Below, piece by piece: positions 9,570 through 19,029 of a DNA stretch of 32,537 nucleotides; positions within the stretch are counted from its first letter, which is position 1, and every line of letters starts with the position of its first letter. The stretch spans positions 1 to 32,537 of the forward strand of contig JAFSGW010000046.1 in NCBI GenBank assembly GCA_017440585.1, written 5' to 3'. The position numbers and the translations under genes were made by a program. Source of the stretch: Clostridia bacterium (lineage in GTDB: Bacteria > Bacillota > Clostridia > UMGS1883). A model generated the notes under the pieces. That model did not search any database. It was not told the DNA's origin and was given only the letters and a program-made list of their open reading frames with translations.

Positions 9570-10771
9570 GGCGTTTCCTCATCGTCAATGTTAAGTATTA
9601 TGTTATCGTAAAGGGCAATGTTGGGGTAACCGCCCTTACCTTCTGCCTCAGGCTTTACAAGCAGGAAATCGTCGGAGCGGTAAACCTCTTCTATGCTCCT
9701 AAATTCCACCGAAACCTCGTTCTGCACCCATACGCCCTGAACAGTCTGCACGCTTACAGCCTTTCGGGGAATGTAAATGCCCGTATAGGTTTCCTTGTAA
9801 ATTTCAACCTCTGTTTCTCTTATGGAGGTGAAGTCATCTATGTGCTTGTCAAACTGCATTGCCACAGCACAGCGACCATCCTCCGAGGTGGGCGAAATGT
9901 ACTTCACCGTGCCGGGAAGGCGTGTGTCGTTCTGGTCCTTGAAGTTAACGGTGTATACATCCCCCACTTTAAGCCCCTGACATTCGTCAAAGGGAAGGTT
10001 GAAAATTATGTGCCACTTGAAATTGTTTACAATTTTGCAGGGGCCGTGAACCGTTAACACATCTGCCTTTTCAAAATAGCCGTCTATTATCTCAGGTGTT
10101 ATTTCTTTAACACAGGAGGGTGTAAGCACCTCTTCCATTCCGTCCATATTGTCGCTGAAAAGACCTGCCAGAGGAGCATAAATTTCCTTATGTGCACCAC
10201 CTAAGGAGGAGGCTATTTTGTCACGGCGGGCTATGGCATCATTAAGCTTTTCCTGAGCGGTATAGCTTGAAACCACCCCTGCCTTTCTCTCTGTCAGTAT
10301 GCGGACGTTTTCTGCCTGCAGAAGAGCATTTTCAGCATCGTTTCTTGCGGCAGCATACCTTAAGTTGCCAAGTGCCAGCTCAAGGGTGCTTTCAACCTTG
10401 TCGTCGGCAATGGTAAGAATGCCTGCTTCGCTTAAGGTGCGTGTCAAAGAATCAATTTCATGATTAAGGTTATTCAGCTCGTTAACCTTGTCCTTATTGA
10501 TTTCGCCCGTTATAACTGCCCCAAGCCTTGAATAGGCTGAAACCCTTTCGCCTTCAGAAACTGCAGGCTCCATAATGCCCGTTAAGCCGGGCTGAACAAT
10601 ATATTCATCCCTCACAACCAGAGCATCCGCTTCCATGGAAACAACATAGGTGCCCACACGGGCAGTGTACTTCACATAGGGCGAATTGCCTGCACGGAAG
10701 GAGTTAACCACCACAATAGCCACTGCAAAAACAAGAAAAACGGCTACAATGGCATTAATTTTCTTAGTCAT
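9566..10771 (-). CDS. HlyD-like membrane-anchored adaptor protein
   Basis: This 401-aa protein has a single N-terminal transmembrane helix (about residues 5-24) and a large external part. It contains a biotinyl-lipoyl-like half ([22 protein letters not shown], about 66-87) and a long helical hairpin (about 93-180, with [19 protein letters not shown]). The second half-motif ([11 protein letters not shown]) and a beta-rich C-terminal region ([18 protein letters not shown]) complete the pattern of HlyD/membrane-fusion proteins. No transporter gene is adjacent. Proteins of this sort are often found in Clostridia beside housekeeping genes, and their role is not known. It overlaps hfq by 8 nt and recO by 4 nt, so it is translated in an operon with both. 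Confidence 0.72.
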
Positions 10772-11009
10772 CTGCTTCTTCCGTCTCTGCCGCTACAAAT
10801 CTCACGGGGGTAAGGGGGCTTATTGTGGATACAGCGTGCTTATAAACCATCTGCTGCTTTCCGTCAGAATCAAGAATAATTATATAATTATCAAAGCCTC
10901 TTACCAGTCCACGGAGCTGATATCCGTTTACCAGGAAAATTGTAATGGGAGTACGGTCCTTTCTCACCTGATTTAAAAATACGTCCTGAAGATTAGTTGC
11001 TGTTTTCAT
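10764..11009 (-). CDS. hfq: RNA chaperone Hfq
   Basis: Hfq forms a hexameric Sm-like ring that binds small RNAs and mRNAs. This 81-aa protein has [24 protein letters not shown] (Sm1, with Q8 and the FLVNG stretch), [22 protein letters not shown] (Sm2) and the signature [10 protein letters not shown] (56-65). The C-terminal tail is short and acidic (AETEEADD), as in Gram-positive Hfq. It directly follows miaA (2 nt between genes), the conserved miaA-hfq pairing of many bacteria. Confidence 0.97.
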   Translation of the reverse strand: MKTATNLQDVFLNQVRKDRTPITIFLVNGYQLRGLVRGFDNYIIILDSDGKQQMVYKHAVSTISPLTPVRFVAAETEEADD

Positions 11010-11011
11010 TA

Positions 11012-11908
11012 TTATCGTTCCTTTCTTATTATCTCCACCGCTTCAGAAAAGGCACATTCACTTTTAAGCCAGTGTATGTCCTCGTTACGTCTGAACCATG
11101 TAAGCTGTCGTTTGGCGTAGTTTCTCGAGCGTTTTTTTATAAGCTCTGCCATTTCATCATAGGAAATACAGCCGTCAAGGTACATAAGCACCTCTTTGTA
11201 GCCAATGCCCGAAAGGCTCGTTGTGCATTTGTCCCTCACGGGCACTATAACACGCCTTACCTCGTCTACCAAACCCTTATCCAGCATAATGTCCACACGC
11301 CTGTCTATTCTATTATACAGTTTTTCCCTGTCAATATCAATAGCCAACCATATAGAATTATACTCTTTTCCTTGTGTTTTTTCGCTTTTTTCAAAGCCGC
11401 TTCGTGCTCTTTCGATTGCACGCATTACTCTTTTCACATCATTTTTGTGTATTTTGCCCTCATACTCCCCTGCTTCCTTAAGAAAAACCGAGTAGAGAGC
11501 ATCAATGCCTTCTCTTTCGTAAAGCTCTGTAAGCTCTCTTCTGACAGCTTCGTCACAACGGGGTGCATCAAAATCCATCCTGCCCGTTAAAATGTCAAGA
11601 TACATTCCCGTGCCCCCTGCAATTATGGGAAGCTTGCCTCTTTTTATTATGTCATCAATGGCTTCCTTTGCCTTGTCGCAAAAATCCTTTGCACTGTAGG
11701 AGTCGGTAACCTCCGCCACGGAAAGCATGTGGTGTACTATCCCTGCCATTTCCTCCATATCGGGCTTTGCAGTGCCTATGTCCATGCCCTTATAAACCTG
11801 CATGGAGTCGCCCGATACAACCTCGCCGTCAAAATGCTTTGCCAGTTCAATTGCAAGGCTTGTTTTACCTGAGGCTGTCGCCCCTGCTATAACAACTATA
11901 TTTTTCAT
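11012..11908 (-). CDS. miaA: tRNA dimethylallyltransferase MiaA
   Basis: MiaA adds a dimethylallyl group to N6 of A37 in tRNAs that read codons starting with U. The 298-aa protein has the P-loop GATASGKTS (8-16) and [16 protein letters not shown], which carries the catalytic Asp and tRNA-contacting residues. [10 protein letters not shown], the [12 protein letters not shown] segment, and [20 protein letters not shown] near the end are also present. Length is typical (about 300-315). The ATG immediately follows the mutL stop (TGA-ATG, no gap), so the two are coupled. It is followed by hfq. Confidence 0.97.
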   Translation of the reverse strand: MKNIVVIAGATASGKTSLAIELAKHFDGEVVSGDSMQVYKGMDIGTAKPDMEEMAGIVHHMLSVAEVTDSYSAKDFCDKAKEAIDDIIKRGKLPIIAGGTGMYLDILTGRMDFDAPRCDEAVRRELTELYEREGIDALYSVFLKEAGEYEGKIHKNDVKRVMRAIERARSGFEKSEKTQGKEYNSIWLAIDIDREKLYNRIDRRVDIMLDKGLVDEVRRVIVPVRDKCTTSLSGIGYKEVLMYLDGCISYDEMAELIKKRSRNYAKRQLTWFRRNEDIHWLKSECAFSEAVEIIRKER

Positions 11909-13819
11909 TCAGACAATCCTTTTAAACATTTTTTCTATCTGATATTTTGTCATTTTAACCTTTATAGGTCTGCCGTGGGGGCATGTGGATATGCCCTCCA
12001 AGCTGAAGGTTTCTCTCACAAGAGCCTCCATTTCCTTTTCTGTTAGGATTTTATTTGCCTTTATTGCCGCCTTGCAGGCAACGGTATAAATAGCCTTGTC
12101 TCTCATAAGGCTTACCGCACCCTTTTCCTGCCCCAGAAAGGAGCCTATAAGCTCAATTAAAAGGTCCTCACCGTCAGCATAGTCAATATCCGAGGGGAAT
12201 GCTCTCACAATTATGCTGTCCTGACCGAAAAGGTCTGTTTCAAAGCCTACCGTGTCGAAAAACTCCCTGTTTTCTTCCCATACAGCCATTTCCTTTGCGG
12301 TAAGCTTTATTGTGGCAGGCATTAAAACCGTCTGCTTCATACAGCCCTCGTTCTTTATCTTTTCGTAGTTTATTCTTTCATGTGCGGCGTGCTGGTCAAT
12401 TAAAATAAGCTCGTTGTCGCACTCAAGAATAATATATGTGCCGAAAAGCTGTCCTATAATTCTGAAGTCGGGTATTTCTATTGTAGCCTCATTCTCTGCA
12501 GGAGGCGTTACCACAGCCTCCTCTTTAACCTCCGTTTTCACGGGTGCTTCAACAATCGCCCTTACTTCCTCTTCCTTAACGGTTAAAGCTTCAATTTTCT
12601 TTATGGGAAGCTCCTCAGGGGTGGACACCATGGTTTTCTTTACCTTTTCAACAGGTGTAAAGAGGCTCCTTTTTTCCGTTACTTCCTTTACCTCTTTGGG
12701 CTTTATGGGTGTAAAGGCAGGCTTAACCACCACGTTTTTGGGGTCCTTTAAAGCCTCCTGAATAACCTTTGGTGTTTCAATTGCTGTTTTAAAGGCATTC
12801 TGTGCCTGCCTGAGTTTATTTTCGTCCTTTGCATTTTTCATTATGGCATGCCTTACAGCCATAACAACGCTCCTGTAAACCTCTTCCTCGCTTACAAACT
12901 TAACCTCTGTTTTTGCAGGGTGCACGTTAACGTCCACCATGTCCCACGGAAGGGAAATATCAAGCACGCATACGGGGAATTTACCAATCATAAGCTCGTT
13001 TTTGTATGCCTCGGAAAGAGCCATGGACAAAAGAGCACTTTTTACAAGGCGGTTATTCACAAAGAAATACTGCATGTTTCTGTTGGGGCGTGAAAGCTTG
13101 TTTGAGCCCGTAAGCCCCGTAACTGTGTATATGCCCTCCTTGTGCTCCACCTCCACCATTGCAGAGGAAATATCCTTGCCGAAAACTGCTCTCACGGTAT
13201 TTTTTATCTGATTGTCACCGGGGGTGAAGAAAATGTCCTTCCCGTCACGGATATAACGGAAGGAAACCTCGGGATGGCTTAATGCCGCCCTCTGGCATAT
13301 GTCTGTTATATATGCCGCCTCGGTAGCATCCTTCTTTAAAAACTTCATCCTTGCAGGTGTGTTGAAGAAAAGATTACGCACTGTTATGGTTGTGCCCAAG
13401 GGACAGCCTGCCGCGTGATAATCCTTTGTTTCACCGCCCTCAACAACCATATAAGTACCCATCTCCTCGCTTTGTGTACGGGTAATCATCTCCGTACGGC
13501 TCACGGCACTTATTGAACAAAGTGCCTCACCACGAAAGCCCAATGTTGCAATGCTCTCTAAATCCTCTTCCTTTTCAATTTTACTTGTGGCATGCCTTAA
13601 AAACGCCGTAGCAACATCCTCCGAAAAAATGCCAACGCCGTTATCCGTCACACGGATATAGCTTGTGCCACCCTTTTCAATTTCAACGGTTACGCTTGTT
13701 GCCAGAGCATCGAAGCTGTTTTCTATAAGCTCCTTCACAACACTTGAGGGCCTTTCAACAACCTCACCTGCGGCAATTTTTTCCGCCACCGATTTTTCAA
13801 GCACATTAATCCTTTTCAT
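11909..13819 (-). CDS. mutL: DNA mismatch repair protein MutL, endonuclease type
   Basis: MutL couples MutS mismatch recognition to strand removal. The 636-aa protein has a GHKL ATPase N-terminus: VVERPSSVVKELIENSFDA, where E30 is the expected catalytic base and N34 the Mg ligand, then DNGVGI and LGFRGEALCSIS. A lysine/glutamate-rich linker (about 340-450) leads to the C-terminal dimerisation domain. That domain has the metal-dependent nicking motif DQHAAHERINYE (475-486), ACKAAIKANK and CPHGRP (613-618). These are signs of the MutH-independent endonuclease type. The long frame starts at 13855, but AAAGGTGA directly before the ATG at 13819 sets the start. It lies 222 nt behind mutS, across a repeat block, and abuts miaA. 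Confidence 0.96.
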   Translation of the reverse strand: MKRINVLEKSVAEKIAAGEVVERPSSVVKELIENSFDALATSVTVEIEKGGTSYIRVTDNGVGIFSEDVATAFLRHATSKIEKEEDLESIATLGFRGEALCSISAVSRTEMITRTQSEEMGTYMVVEGGETKDYHAAGCPLGTTITVRNLFFNTPARMKFLKKDATEAAYITDICQRAALSHPEVSFRYIRDGKDIFFTPGDNQIKNTVRAVFGKDISSAMVEVEHKEGIYTVTGLTGSNKLSRPNRNMQYFFVNNRLVKSALLSMALSEAYKNELMIGKFPVCVLDISLPWDMVDVNVHPAKTEVKFVSEEEVYRSVVMAVRHAIMKNAKDENKLRQAQNAFKTAIETPKVIQEALKDPKNVVVKPAFTPIKPKEVKEVTEKRSLFTPVEKVKKTMVSTPEELPIKKIEALTVKEEEVRAIVEAPVKTEVKEEAVVTPPAENEATIEIPDFRIIGQLFGTYIILECDNELILIDQHAAHERINYEKIKNEGCMKQTVLMPATIKLTAKEMAVWEENREFFDTVGFETDLFGQDSIIVRAFPSDIDYADGEDLLIELIGSFLGQEKGAVSLMRDKAIYTVACKAAIKANKILTEKEMEALVRETFSLEGISTCPHGRPIKVKMTKYQIEKMFKRIV

Positions 13820-13840
13820 ATTATCACCTTTACTTTTATT

Positions 13841-14045
13841 GGGTAATTGCAACATTTTTTAAAGGTAAGGGGACACAGCCATTCATTCATTTTTCCTTCA
13901 ATCGCAGAAACACGAATGTGTGGGCTGACATTGGGTAGGCAATGTCCCCCATAGTGGGCTGTAGGGACCGGCGTCCCCGACGGTCCTTCTAAATCCCACA
14001 ACAAGCCTTCCTCCCCGATAACGGGCGACCAATGGTCGCCCCTAC
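13841..14045. repeat. Palindrome-rich intergenic repeat block between mutS and mutL
   Basis: This non-coding stretch is made of several symmetric units. GACATTG/CAATGTC forms a 7-bp stem at 13927-13946. GGACCG/CGGTCC forms a stem at 13965-13986. GGGCGACCA/TGGTCGCCC is a near-perfect palindrome at 14023-14041. The right edge (minus strand GTAGGGGCGACC) includes the stop codon of mutS. The left edge (13841-13879) has a diverged copy at 24796-24834 in the opposite orientation. Palindromic units of the GTAGGGGCGACCATTGGTC kind are, to my knowledge, common interspersed repeats in Clostridia genomes. The copy number here cannot be judged from one window. Confidence 0.65.
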
Positions 14046-16615
14046 GAGTTTTTCGCTTTAATACAAATTTCGTATAACTTATTCATCGCTTCAATAGGCG
14101 TTAAGGTTGTGGGGTCAATGCTCTTAAGCTCATCAATTAAGGGGTTTGACATGCCAAAGCCCATCTGAAGGCTTTCCTCCTGCCTTTTTTCTCTCTTTAT
14201 TTCAACCTCTTCACCGTTTTCAACCTTCAAGAGAATTTCCTTTGCCCTTTTCACAACGGGAGTGGGTACACCTGCTAAAAGTGCAACCTCAATACCGTAG
14301 CTTGCCTCGGCAGAGCCGGGAACAATTTTACGGAGGAAGGTAATGTCGTCACCACGCTTTTTGCAGGCTGTGTTAAAGTTTTTAACGCCGGGGAGCTCCT
14401 CCTCTAAAACGGAAAGCTCGTGGTAATGTGTTGCAAAAAGTGTTTTTGCCTTAACCTTTTTTGCAATATGCTCCATAACAGCCCAGGCAATACTAAGCCC
14501 GTCAAAGGTTGAAGTGCCGCGACCTATTTCGTCAAGTATAACAAGGCTCTTCTTTGTTGCATTTTTAAGAATGTAGCTTACCTCGTTCATTTCAAGCATA
14601 AAGGTGCTCTGCCCCTTTGTTAAGTCGTCGCTTGCACCTATACGGGTGAAAATTTTGTCAACCACGCCAACGGTGCAACGCCTTGCAGGCACAAAGCTGC
14701 CCATCTGTGCCATAAGCACAATAAGTGCAGTCTGGCGCATATAGGTGCTCTTACCTGCCATGTTGGGGCCCGTTATAATCATAGACTGCACCCCGTTACC
14801 GTCAAGGTGTGTATCGTTGGGCACAAAAACGCCCTTTGTAAGCTTTTCCACAACCGGGTGCCTTCCGTCCTCTATATAAAGCTCGTTATCCATTGTAACG
14901 GTAGGCTTTGTGTAGTTGTTTTTAACGGCAACGTTTGCCAAAGCACAGATTGCATCCACCTCGGCAACAGCCTTTGCGGTTTTCGCAATCCTTTCCATAG
15001 CCTCTGCCACTTTTTCTCTTATTTCAACAAAGGCGTTATATTCCAGTTCAACAAGCCTTTCCTGAGCACCTAAAACCGCACTTTCCGCTTCCTTAAGCTC
15101 TAAGGTTATAAACCTTTCGTTATTAACAAGGGTCTGTTTTCTGATATAGTCCTCAGGCACCTTATCAAGGTTACCGCGGCTTACGTCAATATAGTAGCCG
15201 AAAACCTTGTTGAAGCCAACCTTAAGGTTTTTAATGCCCGTTCTTTCCCTTTCCTTTGCCTCAAGGGATGCAATATATTCCCTGCCGCTTACGGCAGAGG
15301 TTTTAAGCTTATCTATTTCTTCACTATAGCCGGGCTTTATAATACCGCCCTCACGAAGGCTCACGGGAGGCTCGTCCAGAAGTGCGGACTGAAGAAGGCT
15401 GTATATATCATCAAGAGGGTCTATCATGCCTTCACGGTAGCCCAAATACACGCTCCTTGTATCCTTTAAAAGATTCTTAATTGCAGGCATATGACAGAAG
15501 GACTCACGAAGTGCCACCAAATCCTTGGCGTTTGCCATCTTTAAGCTCACTCTTGCCATGAGCCTTTCAATGTCCCATATTTTTGAAATATATTCCCCTA
15601 TATCCTCACGGAGGACAAGGTTTTTAACCATTTCCTCCACGGCATCCAGCCTGTTTGTAATCATAACCGCATTTCGGAGGGGCATAAGTATCCAGCTTTT
15701 TAAAACACGTGAGCCCATAGCGGTTTTTGTTTTGTCAAGTACCCCATATAAAGAGCCACGCTTCTGCTTGTCACGCATTGTTTCGGTAAGTTCTAAATTA
15801 CGCCTTGATGCCGCATCTATTTCCACAAACTGTCCCGAGGTGTAAATAGTTATTTCTCTTAAATGAGGCACCTTTGCCTTCTGTGTTTCGTTTATGTAGG
15901 AAATAATTGCACCCACTGCACAAAGCATATCTTCATCTTCAATTTCGGCATAATTTTTAAGCTGTGCCGTTACAATTTTAGGTGCTGCCTCTGCCATAGC
16001 CTTTTCATCAAAGGCAAAGCAAAGAGTGCCCGATAAAGCTTCAAGATAGCTATTGAGCGCCTTGTTTTCCTTCGCTTCACCGCCCAAGGCAAGCTCAACG
16101 GGTGAAAAGCGGGCAATTTCGTTCACAAGAAGGCTTCCTTCTATGTCGTTTTCAACTATGGTAGCTGTCAATTCGCCCGAGGCAACGTCCGCAAAAACAA
16201 GGGCGTTTTTATCGCCTCTTCTGAGCACCGCACCGATATAGTTTGTACCGGTGCTGTTTACAACGCCGTCGTCAAGGTTTGTGCCGGGGGTTACAATCCT
16301 TATAACCTCTCTTTTAACAATACCTACAGCCTCCCGAGGGTCTTCAACCTGCTCACATATTGCAACCTTATAGCCCTTTGCAACAAGGCGTGAAATATAA
16401 CTTTGTGCAGCATGAAAAGGCACACCGCACATGGGTGCACGCTCCTCCTGACCACAGTCACGGCCCGTAAGGGTGAGCTCTAATTCCTTTGATGCAACCA
16501 CCGCATCGTTAAAGAACATTTCGTAAAAATCCCCCAAGCGGAACATAAGTATAGCGTCTTTATTTTCTTCCTTTATCTGAAGGTATTGTTTCATCATCGG
16601 AGTCATTTCTGCCAT
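14042..16615 (-). CDS. mutS: DNA mismatch repair protein MutS
   Basis: MutS is a dimeric ATPase that finds mismatches and recruits MutL. The 857-aa protein opens with TPMMKQYLQIKEENKD and the mismatch-reading FYE motif (F30-Y31-E32 in GDFYEMF). Connector, core and clamp domains follow, with GFNKVFGYYIDVSR at about 467-480. The ABC-type ATPase has Walker A GPNMAGKST (616-624), the signature region DDLTKGQSTFMLEM, and Walker B LVILDEIGRGTSTFDG (D695, E696). The H-loop is ATHYHEL. Start is fixed by AGGGGGT 8 nt before the ATG. The stop TAG lies at the very edge of a palindromic repeat, so the last residues (KAKNS) may be repeat-influenced. A helix-turn-helix C-terminus (LTPIEAMNKLYEI) is intact. 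Confidence 0.98.
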   Translation of the reverse strand: MAEMTPMMKQYLQIKEENKDAILMFRLGDFYEMFFNDAVVASKELELTLTGRDCGQEERAPMCGVPFHAAQSYISRLVAKGYKVAICEQVEDPREAVGIVKREVIRIVTPGTNLDDGVVNSTGTNYIGAVLRRGDKNALVFADVASGELTATIVENDIEGSLLVNEIARFSPVELALGGEAKENKALNSYLEALSGTLCFAFDEKAMAEAAPKIVTAQLKNYAEIEDEDMLCAVGAIISYINETQKAKVPHLREITIYTSGQFVEIDAASRRNLELTETMRDKQKRGSLYGVLDKTKTAMGSRVLKSWILMPLRNAVMITNRLDAVEEMVKNLVLREDIGEYISKIWDIERLMARVSLKMANAKDLVALRESFCHMPAIKNLLKDTRSVYLGYREGMIDPLDDIYSLLQSALLDEPPVSLREGGIIKPGYSEEIDKLKTSAVSGREYIASLEAKERERTGIKNLKVGFNKVFGYYIDVSRGNLDKVPEDYIRKQTLVNNERFITLELKEAESAVLGAQERLVELEYNAFVEIREKVAEAMERIAKTAKAVAEVDAICALANVAVKNNYTKPTVTMDNELYIEDGRHPVVEKLTKGVFVPNDTHLDGNGVQSMIITGPNMAGKSTYMRQTALIVLMAQMGSFVPARRCTVGVVDKIFTRIGASDDLTKGQSTFMLEMNEVSYILKNATKKSLVILDEIGRGTSTFDGLSIAWAVMEHIAKKVKAKTLFATHYHELSVLEEELPGVKNFNTACKKRGDDITFLRKIVPGSAEASYGIEVALLAGVPTPVVKRAKEILLKVENGEEVEIKREKRQEESLQMGFGMSNPLIDELKSIDPTTLTPIEAMNKLYEICIKAKNS

Positions 16616-16644
16616 AGGATTTACCCCCTGTCATTAATATTAAA

Positions 16645-16674
16645 ATTATATCATATTCTCCCCCTAAAAAGCAA
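16645..16674 (-). promoter_or_regulatory. Candidate promoter of mutS
   Basis: On the minus strand, -10 TATAAT (16650-16645) lies 18 bp from TTGCTT (16674-16669). The -35 box overlaps the outer end of the terminator stem of the preceding operon. The -10 is perfect, the -35 weak. Confidence 0.45.
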
Positions 16675-16708
16675 GAAGTGATTGCATTTTTGCAATCACT
16701 TCTTGCTT
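16661..16708 (-). terminator. Terminator of the exporter/SLH operon
   Basis: A perfect 18-bp stem (16708-16691 with 16686-16669) has a 4-nt loop, followed on the minus strand by a run of T (TTTAG after the stem, five T in total at the junction). It lies just beyond the SLH gene stop at 16713. Confidence 0.9.
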
Positions 16709-16712
16709 AATA

Positions 16713-19010
16713 TTATTCTGCTGTATAAACTCTTACAACTCTTATTTTTCCGCCGGTGTAAACTGTTCTGTCAGAGCAGAGGGAAACCTTGCCCGAAAGG
16801 GCAATTGCATCTGCCTTGGAAATGGTTTTCATTTCGCCGGAGCTTTCACCCGCATAGAAAACCGCATTGTCGGAAAGGATGTACCTTTCCCCGTTCATGG
16901 TAAGAACGTTATCCAAAATGTTTTCTATCTTATAGCCCGTTGCAACCTCATTAAGCTCAATAAACGCCTTCTCCTGAGATGTGTTCACATACTGCACACA
17001 GTCGCCCTTTTTAATACCGGGGTAATAAACGTTCGTTATTTTATGTGTTGTATTGCCCGAAAGGAGGGTATATGTGCCCTTGCTGTTGCCCTGTCCGTCC
17101 TTTGTAACCTCAACTGCTGTAATAACGCCGTAAAGGTGCTCGTTACCCGTTACACTGTCAAGGTATATAACCTCTATTTCACCGCGGAGGTTATATACGA
17201 TTGCCTTAACGTCATTCTTTTCAAGCTTCATGGAGGCAATGTCGGAAAGAGAAACAGCCTTTACCGTTGCACTTTCATCGTCTCCGTCAATATACTCTAA
17301 AATTTTAATCTCGTCCGACATTTTTTCAGTGCCGATAAACTTCATGTCGGCATTTACAAAGCCTGTAACGTAGCCTTCCTTCACAAAGGTAAGAAGAGCA
17401 AAGGAATCTTCAAAGTCCACACTGCACATTTTGCCAACCTTTTTAGTGTAGCTGTCGTCCTTTGTCACATAATCCTTTTCACTGCCGTCAGCATGCATAA
17501 CGGTAACGTAGTGCTCTGTTCTGCCCTCAGTGTCCTTATCGGCACTTATACGGGTACCAAAGCCCGTCACAACACCGTAGGTTGAATAGTCTGCATAGGT
17601 AAGGCTCACAGCATCCACAACCATATCATCCTCGCCGAAAAGAAGGGTTACTCTATCTCCTATTTCAAAAGCGTTCTTGCTTTCGTTGAGCTTGTTTACC
17701 GCATTCATGGAGGAAAGGGTATATTCCTTACCGGAAACCGTAACACGGGACACGTTTGCCTTCATGGGGTATGCCTTTTCGTAAAGACCTGTCACTCTGT
17801 CGCAGTAAACGTAAACGGTGTTTGTCTTTTCAGAGTAATACATAACGTCATACATTTCAATATCGTCCCAGGTTGCACTTACGCCCTTTCTTATAACACG
17901 GGTGCCCTTTGCATCCTTAAGATTAAACATATCCTTTGCTTTAGCCGCATCAAGCACGGTAACGGGGCCTTGGTTTCTGTATTCCTCCACATAGGCATAT
18001 TTAAGTGAGCCCTGTGTCGTGAAAAGAGCAATGCTACTGCCTGCATTTATGCCCTCTGTGAGCTTTTCGGCACTGTATTCGCCGCCTGCCATGTAAAGCT
18101 TTGTTTTGGCACTTAATGCAAGTGTCTTGCCACCCTCTGTAACAAGGGAAACATTTTCCGAGTTGCCCTCACGGTAAACTGCTGAGATAATATATTCCTC
18201 ACAGCTTGTGCCCTTGTTTTCAACAAAGGCAATAACCAGGTTTTCGTCGCCTGTAACCAATGTTCCCTCTTTGCCAAGGTTTTTTTCCATATCAAGGGAA
18301 GCTTCAAAGGTAAAGGTGCCCTTGTTTGTCTGCACCTCATTGGTAAGAAGGGAGGCATTTGTGCTGTTAGTTGCAAGGATAACCGCATCCTCGTAAACTG
18401 TTTTATCCATCTTTGTTATAAGCTTTGTTTTTGTACCCTTCATGTCGGCAAAAAGAGCACGGTATATAACAAGTGCCGCATCACGGCGTGTGATGGCATC
18501 ATTTTGCGAAAGCGTAATACCTTCGGTAAGGCCTAAAACATTTGCCTTATCCATGTAGCCCTGAGGCCACTTGTGCCCTACATCCTCAGCATTGTAGCCC
18601 AGAAGGCGTACAATTATTGTTACTGCCTGAGCAAAGGTAAGGGTATCGTTTGCACCGAAAGCACCTGTGGGGTAGCCTGTTATAATGCCCTCCTTTGCAA
18701 CCACATTCACGTAGCCCGAGTACCAGTCTGTGGACTTAACGTCGCTGAAGGCATCGGTTGTAACAACCGCTTCCTTTGTTTTGCCCATTATACACACGGC
18801 TATTTTTGCCGCCTGGGCTCTTGTGAGGCAGCCCTCGGGTGAAAAGGTTCCGTCACCCATGCCCGATATAACGCCAAGCTCACTGAGTACGCCTATTGCT
18901 TCGCTCACCTCGCTGCCGTCCTCGTGAACATCCGTAAAGGTCTGTCCGAGAGCAGTTTGTGATAAAAGCATCACAATGCATAAAAGCATTGCAGTTATTT
19001 TCTTTATCAT
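16713..19010 (-). CDS. SLH-domain cell-surface protein of unknown function
   Basis: This 765-aa secreted protein has a signal peptide (MIKKITAMLLCIVMLLSQTA, cleavage near residue 22). Three S-layer homology repeats follow: about 24-77 (TFTDVHEDG to RAQAAKIAVCIMG), 87-140 (AFSDVKSTDWYSGYVNVVAK to AVTIIVRLLGY) and 147-200 (HKWPQGYMDKANVLGL to DAALVIYRAL). SLH repeats tether proteins to pyruvylated wall polysaccharide. The remaining 560 residues are beta-rich, with repeated short segments of the type YGVVTGF, YVTGFV and YGVITAVEV. They match no family I recognise. AAAGGAG precedes the start. It is the last gene of the membrane-fusion/ABC exporter operon, only 19 nt after the permease, so it may be a partner or substrate-handling surface component of that exporter. 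Confidence 0.85.
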   Translation of the reverse strand: MIKKITAMLLCIVMLLSQTALGQTFTDVHEDGSEVSEAIGVLSELGVISGMGDGTFSPEGCLTRAQAAKIAVCIMGKTKEAVVTTDAFSDVKSTDWYSGYVNVVAKEGIITGYPTGAFGANDTLTFAQAVTIIVRLLGYNAEDVGHKWPQGYMDKANVLGLTEGITLSQNDAITRRDAALVIYRALFADMKGTKTKLITKMDKTVYEDAVILATNSTNASLLTNEVQTNKGTFTFEASLDMEKNLGKEGTLVTGDENLVIAFVENKGTSCEEYIISAVYREGNSENVSLVTEGGKTLALSAKTKLYMAGGEYSAEKLTEGINAGSSIALFTTQGSLKYAYVEEYRNQGPVTVLDAAKAKDMFNLKDAKGTRVIRKGVSATWDDIEMYDVMYYSEKTNTVYVYCDRVTGLYEKAYPMKANVSRVTVSGKEYTLSSMNAVNKLNESKNAFEIGDRVTLLFGEDDMVVDAVSLTYADYSTYGVVTGFGTRISADKDTEGRTEHYVTVMHADGSEKDYVTKDDSYTKKVGKMCSVDFEDSFALLTFVKEGYVTGFVNADMKFIGTEKMSDEIKILEYIDGDDESATVKAVSLSDIASMKLEKNDVKAIVYNLRGEIEVIYLDSVTGNEHLYGVITAVEVTKDGQGNSKGTYTLLSGNTTHKITNVYYPGIKKGDCVQYVNTSQEKAFIELNEVATGYKIENILDNVLTMNGERYILSDNAVFYAGESSGEMKTISKADAIALSGKVSLCSDRTVYTGGKIRVVRVYTAE

Positions 19011-19029
19011 AGCTTTTTTCTCCTTTCAG

